A DNA stretch of 64,000 bases from Paractinoplanes lichenicola (lineage in GTDB: Bacteria > Actinomycetota > Actinomycetes > Mycobacteriales > Micromonosporaceae): contig NZ_JAENHO010000012.1 of NCBI RefSeq assembly GCF_016785085.1, positions 186,001 through 250,000 on the forward strand. The letters are read 5' to 3'. A program made the translations under genes and the position numbers. Shown here piece after piece: positions 54,554 through 62,235 of the stretch. Position 1 is the stretch's first letter; each line of letters opens with the position of its first letter. Under the pieces are notes generated by a model. That model searched no databases. It had not been told where the DNA came from and worked only from the letters and a program-made list of their open reading frames with translations.

Positions 54554-56087
54554 TCGTCCTCTCGATCCCGATCTCGTCGAGGAACCGCTGGTCGTGGCTG
54601 ACAACCACAAAAGCGCCCCGGTACGCGATCAGGGCCGACTCGAGTTGGGCCACGCTGTCGAGGTCGAGGTTGTTGGTCGGCTCGTCGAGCAGCAGCAACT
54701 GCGGCGCGGGCTCGGCGAACAGCACACAGGCCAGGGTGGCCCGCAGACGCTCGCCGCCGGACAGCACCCGTACGGGCAAATGGGCTCTTGACCCTCGGAA
54801 CAGGAACCGGGCGAGCAGGTTCATCCGCTCGGCGTCGGGCAGCGAGGGCGCGAAGCGGGCCAGACTCTCGGCCACCGTCGCGTCGTCGTCGAGCAGGTCG
54901 AGCCGCTGCGACAACAGGGCCACCCGCTGCGCGCCCCGCACGATCAGCCGCAGCAGGCTCGACTTGCCGGCGCCGTTCGGGCCGAGCAGCGCGATCCGCT
55001 CCGGCCCCCGGATGATCAGCTCGTCCATCAGCGGGCGGTCCAGGTAGGGCACCTTCAGATCGCGGCCCGAGAAGACGGTGCGGCCGGCGGGCACGGTCGT
55101 CTGCGGCAGGTCGATGACGATCCGGTCGTCCTGCTTGGCGGCCCAGCTCGCCTCGTCGTAGCGGGCCTGCGCGCCGGCCACTCGCGACGCCTGCACCTCG
55201 CCGCCGCGGGCCGCCGACACCTGCGCGTTGTTCTTCAGGTTGCCGGCGTGGATGCGCGACAGCCCCGCGCTGCCCAGGTTGCGCGCGGCGGTCGACATGC
55301 GCCGGGCCGACCGCTCCCGCGCCTGCTGCGCCTCACGTTTCTGCCGCTTGAGATCCTGCTCGGCGTTGCGCACCTGCCGATCGGCCACTTCTCGCTCGGC
55401 CTTCATCGCTTCCCCGTACGCCGTGAAGTTGCCCCCGAACCAGCGGATCTCGCCGTCGTCGAGGGCCGCGATCCGGTCCATCTCGTCCAGCAGCGCGCGA
55501 TCGTGACTGACGACAATCAAACAGCCCCCGTACGTTTTGAGGACCGCGCTCAGCTTCTCCCGGGCGCCGGCGTCGAGGTTGTTGGTCGGCTCGTCGAGCA
55601 GCAACACGTCGGGCCGTTTGAGCAGCTGGGCGGCGAGCCCGAGCGAGACGACCTGGCCGCCGCTGAGCGTGCCGAGCCGCCGCTCGAGCCCCACATCGTC
55701 GAGGCCGAGCCGGTCGAGCTCGGCCCGGCTGCGCTCCTCGACGTCCCAGTCGTTGCCGACCACGGCGAAATGCTCCTCGGCCGGATCGCCCGACTCGATG
55801 GCGTGCAGCGCGGCCACGATCCGGTCGACGCCGAGCACCTCGGCCACGGTTTGATCGCTGACGAAGGGCAGGTGCTGCGGGAGGTAGCCCAGCGGGCCGC
55901 CCAGGGTGATCGAGCCGCCGGCCGGGGTGAGGTCGCCCGCGATCAGGCGCAAGAGAGTCGTCTTGCCCGTGCCGTTAGCGGCGACGAGGCCGTTGCGCCC
56001 CGGCGGGAACGAGACGGTCAGCTCGTCGAAGACCGGGGTGTCATCGGGCCAGGAAAAGGACAGAGTGGTGCACACGACAGAAGACAT
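54540..56087 (-). CDS. ABC-F family ATPase (ribosome protection type)
   Basis: A 515-residue soluble protein with two ABC domains and no membrane part, as in antibiotic-resistance and translation-factor ABC-F proteins. Domain 1: Walker A ANGTGKTTLL, signature LSGGQVVSLGLA, Walker B VLLLDEPTNNLD. A charged interdomain linker (~230-320) of the P-site-tRNA interaction type follows. Domain 2: GPNGAGKSSLL, LSGGERLRATLA, LLLLDEPTNNLD. Expression may be attenuated via the leader. Which antibiotic, if any, is unclear. Confidence 0.88.
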   Translation of the reverse strand: MSSVVCTTLSFSWPDDTPVFDELTVSFPPGRNGLVAANGTGKTTLLRLIAGDLTPAGGSITLGGPLGYLPQHLPFVSDQTVAEVLGVDRIVAALHAIESGDPAEEHFAVVGNDWDVEERSRAELDRLGLDDVGLERRLGTLSGGQVVSLGLAAQLLKRPDVLLLDEPTNNLDAGAREKLSAVLKTYGGCLIVVSHDRALLDEMDRIAALDDGEIRWFGGNFTAYGEAMKAEREVADRQVRNAEQDLKRQKREAQQARERSARRMSTAARNLGSAGLSRIHAGNLKNNAQVSAARGGEVQASRVAGAQARYDEASWAAKQDDRIVIDLPQTTVPAGRTVFSGRDLKVPYLDRPLMDELIIRGPERIALLGPNGAGKSSLLRLIVRGAQRVALLSQRLDLLDDDATVAESLARFAPSLPDAERMNLLARFLFRGSRAHLPVRVLSGGERLRATLACVLFAEPAPQLLLLDEPTNNLDLDSVAQLESALIAYRGAFVVVSHDQRFLDEIGIERTIRLP

Positions 56088-56089
56088 GG

Positions 56090-56205
56090 GAAAGCTCCGC
56101 AGGAGTGCGTCGGGGTAGGAAACGGCTTCTCACGGGCTTTCACCCTGAGATGTCGTCGTCTCCCAACACCGGTCTCTCCTCTGCCCTTGCTTTGGGGAAT
56201 CTTAG
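56090..56205 (-). promoter_or_regulatory. Possible attenuator leader of the ABC-F gene
   Basis: The transcript upstream of the ABC-F ATG contains short stems (CTCAGGG facing CCCGTGAG; GGAGCTTTCC at the ribosome binding site) and a small GTG-initiated frame (56143 down to 56018) that overlaps the ABC-F start out of frame. ABC-F resistance genes are often under ribosome-mediated attenuation; here that is inference. Confidence 0.3.
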
Positions 56206-56897
56206 CGCGTCGCTATCCGATACGCATGGAAGTTAATGTCGCGCCGATGCCGGAACCCCATGGCCAGATAGAGCCGGATCGCGTTGTCGTTGTTGCCGGC
56301 CGCGTGCAGGAACGGTCGCTCGCCACGCTCCTGGATGCCCGCCGCTACGGCCCGCACGAGCCGGTTGGCCAGCCCTCGACCACGGAAGGCGGGGTCGGTG
56401 CAGACGGCACTGATTTCGGCCCAGCCCGGCGGTCGCACTCGCTCACCGGCCATGGCCACGAGCTTGCCGTCGTGGCGAATGCCCCGGTAGCCACCCAGCT
56501 CGAGCGTGCGCGGACCGAAGGGGCCGGGCTTGGTGCGGGCCACCAGGTCGAGCATCTCGGGCACATCGACCGCACCGAGGGTGACCACTTCGGGGTCGGG
56601 GGCGGCGACCAGATCCTCGCCTGTGAGCTGCACCCCCTTGCCCCCGCCGACCAGCTCCCAGCCGACGGCCGGGCCCTCGTCCGGCGCGCCGGGCATCAGG
56701 ACCGTGGTGCCCGGCTCGACCAGCTCGGCGAGGTCGGCCCAGGCGGCGGGGTCGGCCGCATCGGCAAGAGCCACGAACGGGGACACCTCGGGCTGATAAC
56801 GCGCGGCCTGCCCTTTACTGATGGCGAACCTTCGCTGCGGGCCGGTCAGGGCGCACCACACGGGATTGTCGAGCACCACCCGATCCACGGTCGTCAT
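56202..56897 (-). CDS. GNAT family N-acetyltransferase
   Basis: A 231-residue acetyltransferase with a C-terminal GNAT core: LVAMAGERVRPPGWAEISAVCTDPAFRGRGLANRLVRAVAAGI (in pieces) contains the acetyl-CoA pyrophosphate-binding R-G-x-G-L, and NAIRLYLAMGFRHRRDINFHAYRI the final strands. The N-terminal half (about 1-100) is a degenerate GNAT-like or unrelated domain. AAGGGG precedes the ATG. Acceptor unknown. It is upstream of and in the same direction as the ABC-F gene. Confidence 0.85.
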   Translation of the reverse strand: MTTVDRVVLDNPVWCALTGPQRRFAISKGQAARYQPEVSPFVALADAADPAAWADLAELVEPGTTVLMPGAPDEGPAVGWELVGGGKGVQLTGEDLVAAPDPEVVTLGAVDVPEMLDLVARTKPGPFGPRTLELGGYRGIRHDGKLVAMAGERVRPPGWAEISAVCTDPAFRGRGLANRLVRAVAAGIQERGERPFLHAAGNNDNAIRLYLAMGFRHRRDINFHAYRIATR

Positions 56898-57530
56898 GGG
56901 GACCCCTTCCGCCGCCTGCAGTCCTTCCTACCGCCCCCACGCGCCGAACGAGCACCGGAAGCCTCGGAGTGTGACCGGAGGCATAAGACAAACCCGGCCC
57001 ATCCCAACCGGTCCCACTTAACGCAGTGCACTCTCATGCCGAGATGAGGATGTCGCGGCTCGAAACTCCTAGAACCAAACAAGACGCCCCTGCGCCCAAC
57101 GAGAGCCGTGGAGCCGACACCCTAGACGTTCACAAGGTATGGGCAGGCCGGAGTTGAGTCGGATCAAATGTTAACGCCTCCGCCCGACGGTTGACCATGC
57201 GCCTTCTAAACGGCGAGCCGTCATCGTTGCGCGGCGATCACATCTGTACCGGAGCGTACCGAACTGCCGACACATCGCTTTCCCGAGGCCACCGTAGACT
57301 GCTCAGCCGCCTTGAGAAATTCGAGCGCCTGTGCAACATCTGGTGCCGTCCAAAAAGTCTCAAACTAACGACGACTCACCGGCCGAGGAATACGCTCATC
57401 GGTCGTACCTAGGATTCGCTACCAAACACGAGCGTCAATCAATGGGACGCCGGAACTAGGGATCCGACTCTCGCGGAGTCGGATCCCTAGCTCGAGCAGA
57501 AACGACGGGCCTATTTCCCCACCTGCGGCG
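56898..57530. other. Gene-free region at the left edge of the low-GC segment
   Basis: No credible gene was seen. The sequence shifts gradually from high GC to mixed composition. A small plus-strand frame near 57191-57412 (with many basic and Ser/Thr residues) has no homology or codon bias support. The notable element is the perfect hairpin at 57456-57490. Confidence 0.5.
57456..57490. terminator. Perfect 15-bp hairpin at the edge of the low-GC segment
   Basis: CTAGGGATCCGACTC, loop TCGCG, GAGTCGGATCCCTAG. The stem is perfect and unusually long; no T tract follows. It lies 40 bp downstream of the putative immunity gene stop on the minus strand, so it may terminate the toxin-immunity transcript. 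It could instead be a recombination or repeat remnant. Confidence 0.6.
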
Positions 57531-57872
57531 TCAACTAGAACGGACTGGGACAACACCGTGGGGCTCAATTACGAAAATCAATTCCTCAGGTTGGCGAACA
57601 GCGATGGCTTCATCCAAATGTTCATAAAACAGCCACCACCCACGTTCTCGTATGATCGTCTTCTTCTTTCCGAAGGCGCGGACTGCAGCAGCGGCATCCG
57701 CGTCTATGGTCGAACTGAGCTCGTCAGGCGTCGTGTACAAAGTCAGCGGGGGGACGAAGGTCTCGTCACCCCACCTTCTGATGAGAACGCCATCAATAGA
57801 GCGCTCCAGCTGACCTGAGCCGGCGAACCGATCCAGGAGTTCGTCGATTGAATCCACTGCACCGCCAGTCAC
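57531..57872 (-). CDS. Small protein overlapping the toxin-like gene; putative immunity protein
   Basis: A 113-residue acidic cytoplasmic protein with no recognised family. It opens MTGGAVDSIDELLDRFAGSG and contains a central GVLIRRWGDETFVPPLTLYTTPDEL, a basic FGKKKTIIRERGWW and a C-terminal hydrophobic ELIFVIEPHGVVPV. Its GTG start overlaps the stop of the 909-residue gene by 4 bp (GTGA), so it is translated from the same message. Small, coupled genes directly after polymorphic toxins normally encode immunity proteins; that role here is inference. Confidence 0.65.
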   Translation of the reverse strand: MTGGAVDSIDELLDRFAGSGQLERSIDGVLIRRWGDETFVPPLTLYTTPDELSSTIDADAAAAVRAFGKKKTIIRERGWWLFYEHLDEAIAVRQPEELIFVIEPHGVVPVRSS

Positions 57873-60598
57873 TTAGTTTTGCGCTTATTCGTAGGTAGCG
57901 CGGTGATGATGTTCTTGGACTGGTGAGCGACGCTGACGAAACCGTACATAACCTTAACCGTCTTCCCAGTCTTTTTGTCAATCAAGTACAGAGAGCATGT
58001 AAATCCCCAAGTATTGTTGTCGGCACGGTAGAAGCTGGTTTCTGGGAACCATAGGGTATTCCAGATTCCCCAATCTGCCGCGTCTCGCCAATTCCGACCA
58101 ACAAAATTTGAGATGTATTGCCAGTCGGCCAGATGCCTGTCCTTAATGTGACGATATCCCCATTTTCGGTCCCCGCATTTCAGGCGCGATATTCCGCCAC
58201 CGAAATTATATACACCTGAGCGGTCGTAAGACCTGACGACCTTCTGATCATCTGTGAACATGCCGCAGGCCGCCCAGACAATGGGGGGCCAAGGCTGGGT
58301 TGTATTTATGCTGGAAGCTGATACCCCAGCGTTCGGGTTTGAGACAGTTCCACCCGTTTCTGAAACGATATCTGAGTCGATGTTCGCTGATTGCTCGACG
58401 ACCGTGTTCATCTCAATCGAGAAGTCCGAGTTCGGTTCCCCTAACTCAGATAGCGCTTGCTCATCTTCTGCGTCGCTGCTTGGTGTCGGAGCGTTTTCTG
58501 GCGATCCAACATTGAAAGTATATATAGTTGTTGGTGATTCATTTCCGGCTCGATCTAGGGAGCGAACATAGAGTGCGTGAGGTCCGTCGGCGGCGGGCGC
58601 GATGTTGACGTTCGCGGTGCCACCGAGGCTCGAGGCCGCGACTCGAGTGCGCGGATCGTCATCATCCAATCCGTAAACGTAAGCGGCAATATCAGATATT
58701 CCGCCGGCTGCGAAGCTGAAGCTTCCCGCCAACCCTGCGCTGCCGTTCCATCCGCTTTCGGGGTAAGCCATAGATATTACCGGTGGGGCAGTTGCTGGGG
58801 CGGAGGTATCGACCGTGAACTCGCAGGGGTCTGACCATGGTCCCCAGACAGTCGAATCGAAGGCCCGGGCACGCCAAGAATACGTGCCCCCATTCACAAG
58901 AGAACTCGCTGGAACTCGCGCTCCAAAGTAAGTCCCTGGCGCTTGTCCAGGCAAAGGCGTTGCGCTGCCGATGCGGGATCCAGAGCTGCTGTTCCATTCA
59001 ATCTCTGGGCGTACTGATGTCCCATCGATGTCGTCCACCTTGACACGGAGGACCGGAGTCGCCGTGTTGATGTACGGTCGACTGGAGCCGACCGTACACA
59101 TGGCGGCAGGCGAAGTATCTCTGCCGCCGATAGTAGGAAAGGCGGTATAGCTGATTGAGACGTACGGGTTGTTACTCAATTCCTTGTAAGATCGCAGTCC
59201 ACTCTCATCCGGAGAGCGCAAGCCATAAGTCAAGTTTCCCCAAGAGCCGTCGGCCGCCGTTTGAACGTGAGATGTCACGTCAAAACTAATACTGGCAGCC
59301 GGATTACTGCTATTGCAGCCCGCGAGCGAGGTAACGGTACCCTGCTGAGTAGACCAGGTTGGCTGATTGTTCCATGTAGTGGACCCACCGGCATAGCTAG
59401 TCGACCACAGCTCGATCGCGCGCGCTTCGCAGTAGAGAGAGTAATTCTGTTGAACTACGAACCTAGCCTCGTTGATGTGCTTCTTGGCGATTTGAGCCGA
59501 TCCCGCATCCAGATTGAAGAACGATCTGTACTTATTGTTCGAAATATTTGTCCCGCCCACCTGCGCCGCTCCGGTTGAATTCCAATACGACGTAGTTGGA
59601 TTGAGCGAATTTACTTTTGTCCAGCTAGACCGAGCGGCCGTAACACCTGGATCGATATAGACTGGATATCTCGTCTTCGGATCTTCCAGCATCCTCCTGT
59701 CAGGTGTGACCAACAGCCTTTTTCCAGACAAGAGTGTCTCCATTCTTTTAATTCTGCCGGAAGAGCCTCTATCGGAAAATGGTTGTGTCGAGTTCACAGT
59801 CCGCTGCGAGGCATCCCACATTTCTGGAGCGTTACCGGCGAATCGGGGCTTGCCAGTCAAGTCTATCGCGCGCAGATTACCTTCACCGTCGGAGGTTACA
59901 TTCAAGCCATTTGTGCTTATGGGAAATTCTAGCCTTGAGATCCGGGGATTACTTGCAGCCGCACGATCCTTCACGATTAACACTTGAGAGAAGCCGTCGA
60001 CGTCAGCTTGCAACCGGACATCAACTCCGGGTAGGACCTCTCGATAGGTTGCAGTGCTGCCGTCAAGGACGGGAACCGGCAAGCCCCCGAGCGGAGACCC
60101 TAACCGCATCGTTTTACGGTCCTCAGTGATGGCGACCATTGGCCCTAAACCTCCGCCGGAAAACTCTAAATCGACCGCGGCAGCAATAGGTTTCACCGTG
60201 CCGTTCGGCTGTAAAGTGAGCGTAGTATCGACGGGAATCCAATTATCGACGCGCTTTACTCGTACAGGTCTGTAATGATGATCCCATCGCACCTGGCCGT
60301 CTGGCAGCGCCACGGCCCAGTCATATTCGTTAGTTCGGGAGGAAATTTCTATCTCTACACCACACCTCCGAGCCATATCTAGCGCCGCCGCTTCCTCAGG
60401 TTGAACGTTCGGGCAAGACCATTCATTGTTAGTTGATGGTGATGCGAAGGTTGGCTTTGCGGAAAATTGAACTAGAGTACCCACCGCAGCTATGACAGTA
60501 AGGCCGGCAACGATCCTTGAAGGTCGAACTTCGGCAATCATTTGCGGAGGCTTCGGACTTCTTTTCAAACCTTCTTGTGTTCGCATTCCATCTCTCAT
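57869..60598 (-). CDS. Secreted DNRLRE-type protein with C-terminal toxin-like domain
   Basis: A 909-residue exported protein. N-terminal basic segment and signal helix (about 27-50, IVAGLTVIAAVGTLVQFSA) precede the N-terminal region common to actinobacterial DNRLRE and RHS-type proteins (about 75-310, DWAVALPDGQVRWDHHYRP, WIPVDTTLTLQPNG). Next come a DNRLRE-like domain (~325-505, YRSFFNLDAG, WNNQPTW), Ig/fibronectin-like parts (~510-720) and an acidic linker. The last 140 residues (770-909) are distinct: WAACGMF, SRLKCG, WGYRHIKDRHLADW, WGFTCSLYLIDKKTGK, and a Lys-rich end. The paired His residues of GYRHIKDRH suggest a nuclease-type toxin. The overlapping small gene fits immunity. Base composition is unlike the chromosome. 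Confidence 0.75.
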   Translation of the reverse strand: MRDGMRTQEGLKRSPKPPQMIAEVRPSRIVAGLTVIAAVGTLVQFSAKPTFASPSTNNEWSCPNVQPEEAAALDMARRCGVEIEISSRTNEYDWAVALPDGQVRWDHHYRPVRVKRVDNWIPVDTTLTLQPNGTVKPIAAAVDLEFSGGGLGPMVAITEDRKTMRLGSPLGGLPVPVLDGSTATYREVLPGVDVRLQADVDGFSQVLIVKDRAAASNPRISRLEFPISTNGLNVTSDGEGNLRAIDLTGKPRFAGNAPEMWDASQRTVNSTQPFSDRGSSGRIKRMETLLSGKRLLVTPDRRMLEDPKTRYPVYIDPGVTAARSSWTKVNSLNPTTSYWNSTGAAQVGGTNISNNKYRSFFNLDAGSAQIAKKHINEARFVVQQNYSLYCEARAIELWSTSYAGGSTTWNNQPTWSTQQGTVTSLAGCNSSNPAASISFDVTSHVQTAADGSWGNLTYGLRSPDESGLRSYKELSNNPYVSISYTAFPTIGGRDTSPAAMCTVGSSRPYINTATPVLRVKVDDIDGTSVRPEIEWNSSSGSRIGSATPLPGQAPGTYFGARVPASSLVNGGTYSWRARAFDSTVWGPWSDPCEFTVDTSAPATAPPVISMAYPESGWNGSAGLAGSFSFAAGGISDIAAYVYGLDDDDPRTRVAASSLGGTANVNIAPAADGPHALYVRSLDRAGNESPTTIYTFNVGSPENAPTPSSDAEDEQALSELGEPNSDFSIEMNTVVEQSANIDSDIVSETGGTVSNPNAGVSASSINTTQPWPPIVWAACGMFTDDQKVVRSYDRSGVYNFGGGISRLKCGDRKWGYRHIKDRHLADWQYISNFVGRNWRDAADWGIWNTLWFPETSFYRADNNTWGFTCSLYLIDKKTGKTVKVMYGFVSVAHQSKNIITALPTNKRKTK

Positions 60599-60665
60599 CC
60601 TATAGCTCCAATTGACTAGCTTCTCTACGGGCGGTTGGCAATCTTGGCGAACCCTCAGTGGACGC

Positions 60666-60956
60666 TTACCTCAGCCGTATCGTGTTCGCGAGCACGAAAA
60701 GCTGCGAGTGCCCAACCGAAGCCATGGTTTTGTCCGCTTGAGGATTGCTGGCTAGATTTCTAGCAGTATTATTGAGCACTCTCACAAAGCCTTCGGGCTC
60801 GTCCTGTGAGCGATTAGAGTAGTTCGTGGCTACCAAATCTCGGACATCTGATGCGGCTCGCCTTGCCTTTCTATCGACTCCTAAGCCCAGAGCAGAGTTA
60901 CGCTCCGCCTGAAGTCTAATGCGCATGCTTGCTGCGCCGTTGTGAATTTGCTTCAA
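60666..60956 (-). CDS. Small hypothetical protein upstream of the toxin-like gene
   Basis: A 96-residue basic, mainly helical protein of unknown family, in the same direction and 67 bp before the 909-residue gene. The second half (NNTARNLASNPQADKTMASVGH, FVLANTIRLR) is coherent protein-like sequence. An ATG 10 codons later is an equally good start. Could be a co-expressed factor or a chance frame; low codon-bias information in this AT-richer DNA. Confidence 0.35.
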   Translation of the reverse strand: MKQIHNGAASMRIRLQAERNSALGLGVDRKARRAASDVRDLVATNYSNRSQDEPEGFVRVLNNTARNLASNPQADKTMASVGHSQLFVLANTIRLR

Positions 60957-61744
60957 GCGGTTGGATTGCAGTTACGCAATAGAATCCGTGATATTTAAGA
61001 GGCTACTGTGGCGTTTGCGGCGGAGGGTTCGAATCAGCATGCTCTCCGGCCGCGGCGGCGATTTTTCGAGACTCATGTTCGGTGTCTGCACCAGGTTAGT
61101 TACTTGTTTCGCTAAGGTTTAACGTGGTCTCGCTTGTAGTCGAATTAGTCGAGCGTAAAAAGAGCGAGATATGCAACTTGCCGGCCAGTGAATCCGTCAC
61201 CTTCAAGGATTCCGCTACCGTCAGCTTCGTCTCCTGGACGGCTGTGGCATCCTGCTTCGGGGTGCATCTTCCGGGATGCTTCGATCCTGTCGGTGAGTTC
61301 GCCCTATATCAACCACAGGAGTTCCGGCAATCGCTGATGCCTGCGATTGCCGCCGGAAATACGTGTTCGCGATTGGCATGATGTTCATCAGGCATCCTCA
61401 CCCCCTTAGGAATCTGCAGCTCGGGCGTCTCGAGCATCCGGATCTGCCGCGATCCGTGCTTGCCGGGTCCTTTAGCGGCCCGTTCGACCAAGTGCGCTGA
61501 TCCGTTGAGACCAGGGCGTTCCTGGCGCCGGGTGACAGCCGCTTCGAATGTGGTCTCGGACTTGACTATCGAGTTTGCTGTGGATGGCGGACAGTAGGCG
61601 AGGCGGCGCGCGACGCGCGTGTCGGAGGAGGGGCTTGGCCGGCTTCATGGCGGTCGAGGTGACAGCCGTCATCGGTGCGTTGGCGGTAGTTCGTCGTGGT
61701 CGGGCGGTGGAGTAGCGGGTCGGTGGCGGGGGTAACGGGGACTC
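60957..61744. other. Gene-poor right flank of the low-GC segment
   Basis: 788 bp with no supported gene. A plus-strand frame at 61124-61381 and a minus-strand one at 61309-61491 have no recognisable relatives and conflict with each other. Composition returns to high GC after about 61.4 kb. The fragment GGGTTCGAATC at 61025-61035 resembles a tRNA T-loop but lacks pairing partners. Confidence 0.5.
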
Positions 61745-62143
61745 GTGTCCTTGAACAGGTTTCCGCTGAGAGCGTCGATCGCCGTCTCTGACATTGGGGC
61801 TGCGGTGGAGTTTTACGAAGGCAAGCTGGGATTGCAGGCGTTGCAGTCCGGGCCTAGCGCCACCATCGTCGACGGTGGGCGCGTCTATGGCTCGGCGGGC
61901 CGGCCGGCGCTGAACGTCTACCAGTCGGCCACGGCCGGTAAGTCGCCGGCGACGCTGGTCACCTGGTATGTCGACGATTTGGATCAGGTCGTCGACGAGC
62001 TCACCGCGGCCGGGGTCGAGATCGTTCGCTATGACGGGCTCGAGCATGACGCGAGGGGCATCACCCCGCGCGCCGGCGGCGGCCGCATCGCGTGGTTGCG
62101 GGATCCGGACGGCAACATCTTGGCTGTCGAGTCCGACTTCTGA
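61745..62143 (+). CDS. VOC (glyoxalase/bleomycin-resistance-fold) family protein
   Basis: A 132-residue VOC-superfamily protein: ASIAVSDIGAAVEFYEGKLGLQ opens the first beta-alpha-beta-beta-beta module and RIAWLRDPDGNILAVESDF closes the second with the conserved Glu. Metal-dependent isomerase, dioxygenase or drug-binding roles occur in the family; none can be chosen. GTG start with GGGGACTC upstream. The first gene in normal high-GC sequence after the low-GC segment. Confidence 0.85.
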   Translation: MSLNRFPLRASIAVSDIGAAVEFYEGKLGLQALQSGPSATIVDGGRVYGSAGRPALNVYQSATAGKSPATLVTWYVDDLDQVVDELTAAGVEIVRYDGLEHDARGITPRAGGGRIAWLRDPDGNILAVESDF

Positions 62144-62235
62144 CCGGGCTGGTGGCGTGGTCTCGCTCGTCGGTCGTTGAAGTTAGGTGTTCGTTGCCGA
62201 TGCGGGGCTGGTTCGGCGGTGGGCAGGGTCGGCGT

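Larger units (their letters stand above)
57500..61400. other. Low-GC, probably acquired segment
   Basis: By eye the base composition falls to about half AT from roughly 57.5 to 61.4 kb against about 70% GC on both sides, and the third codon positions of the large gene are not GC-saturated. The segment carries the secreted toxin-like gene, its small partner and a further small gene, then gene-poor DNA. Neither integrase nor att repeats were recognised. Confidence 0.6.

Noticed and set aside
57191..57412. 73-codon plus-strand frame
   Set aside because: No homology, no good ribosome binding site, residue composition looks random.
61025..61035. tRNA T-loop-like GGGTTCGAATC near the right edge of the low-GC segment, possible att remnant
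   Set aside because: The flanking bases cannot form the T stem, no other tRNA arms or a CCA end are present, and no matching copy was noticed at the left edge. The match is too short to support a tRNA or att call.
61124..61491. Two small opposing open frames (85 and 60 codons)
   Set aside because: They overlap, have no recognisable domain, and lie in gene-poor DNA of mixed composition.
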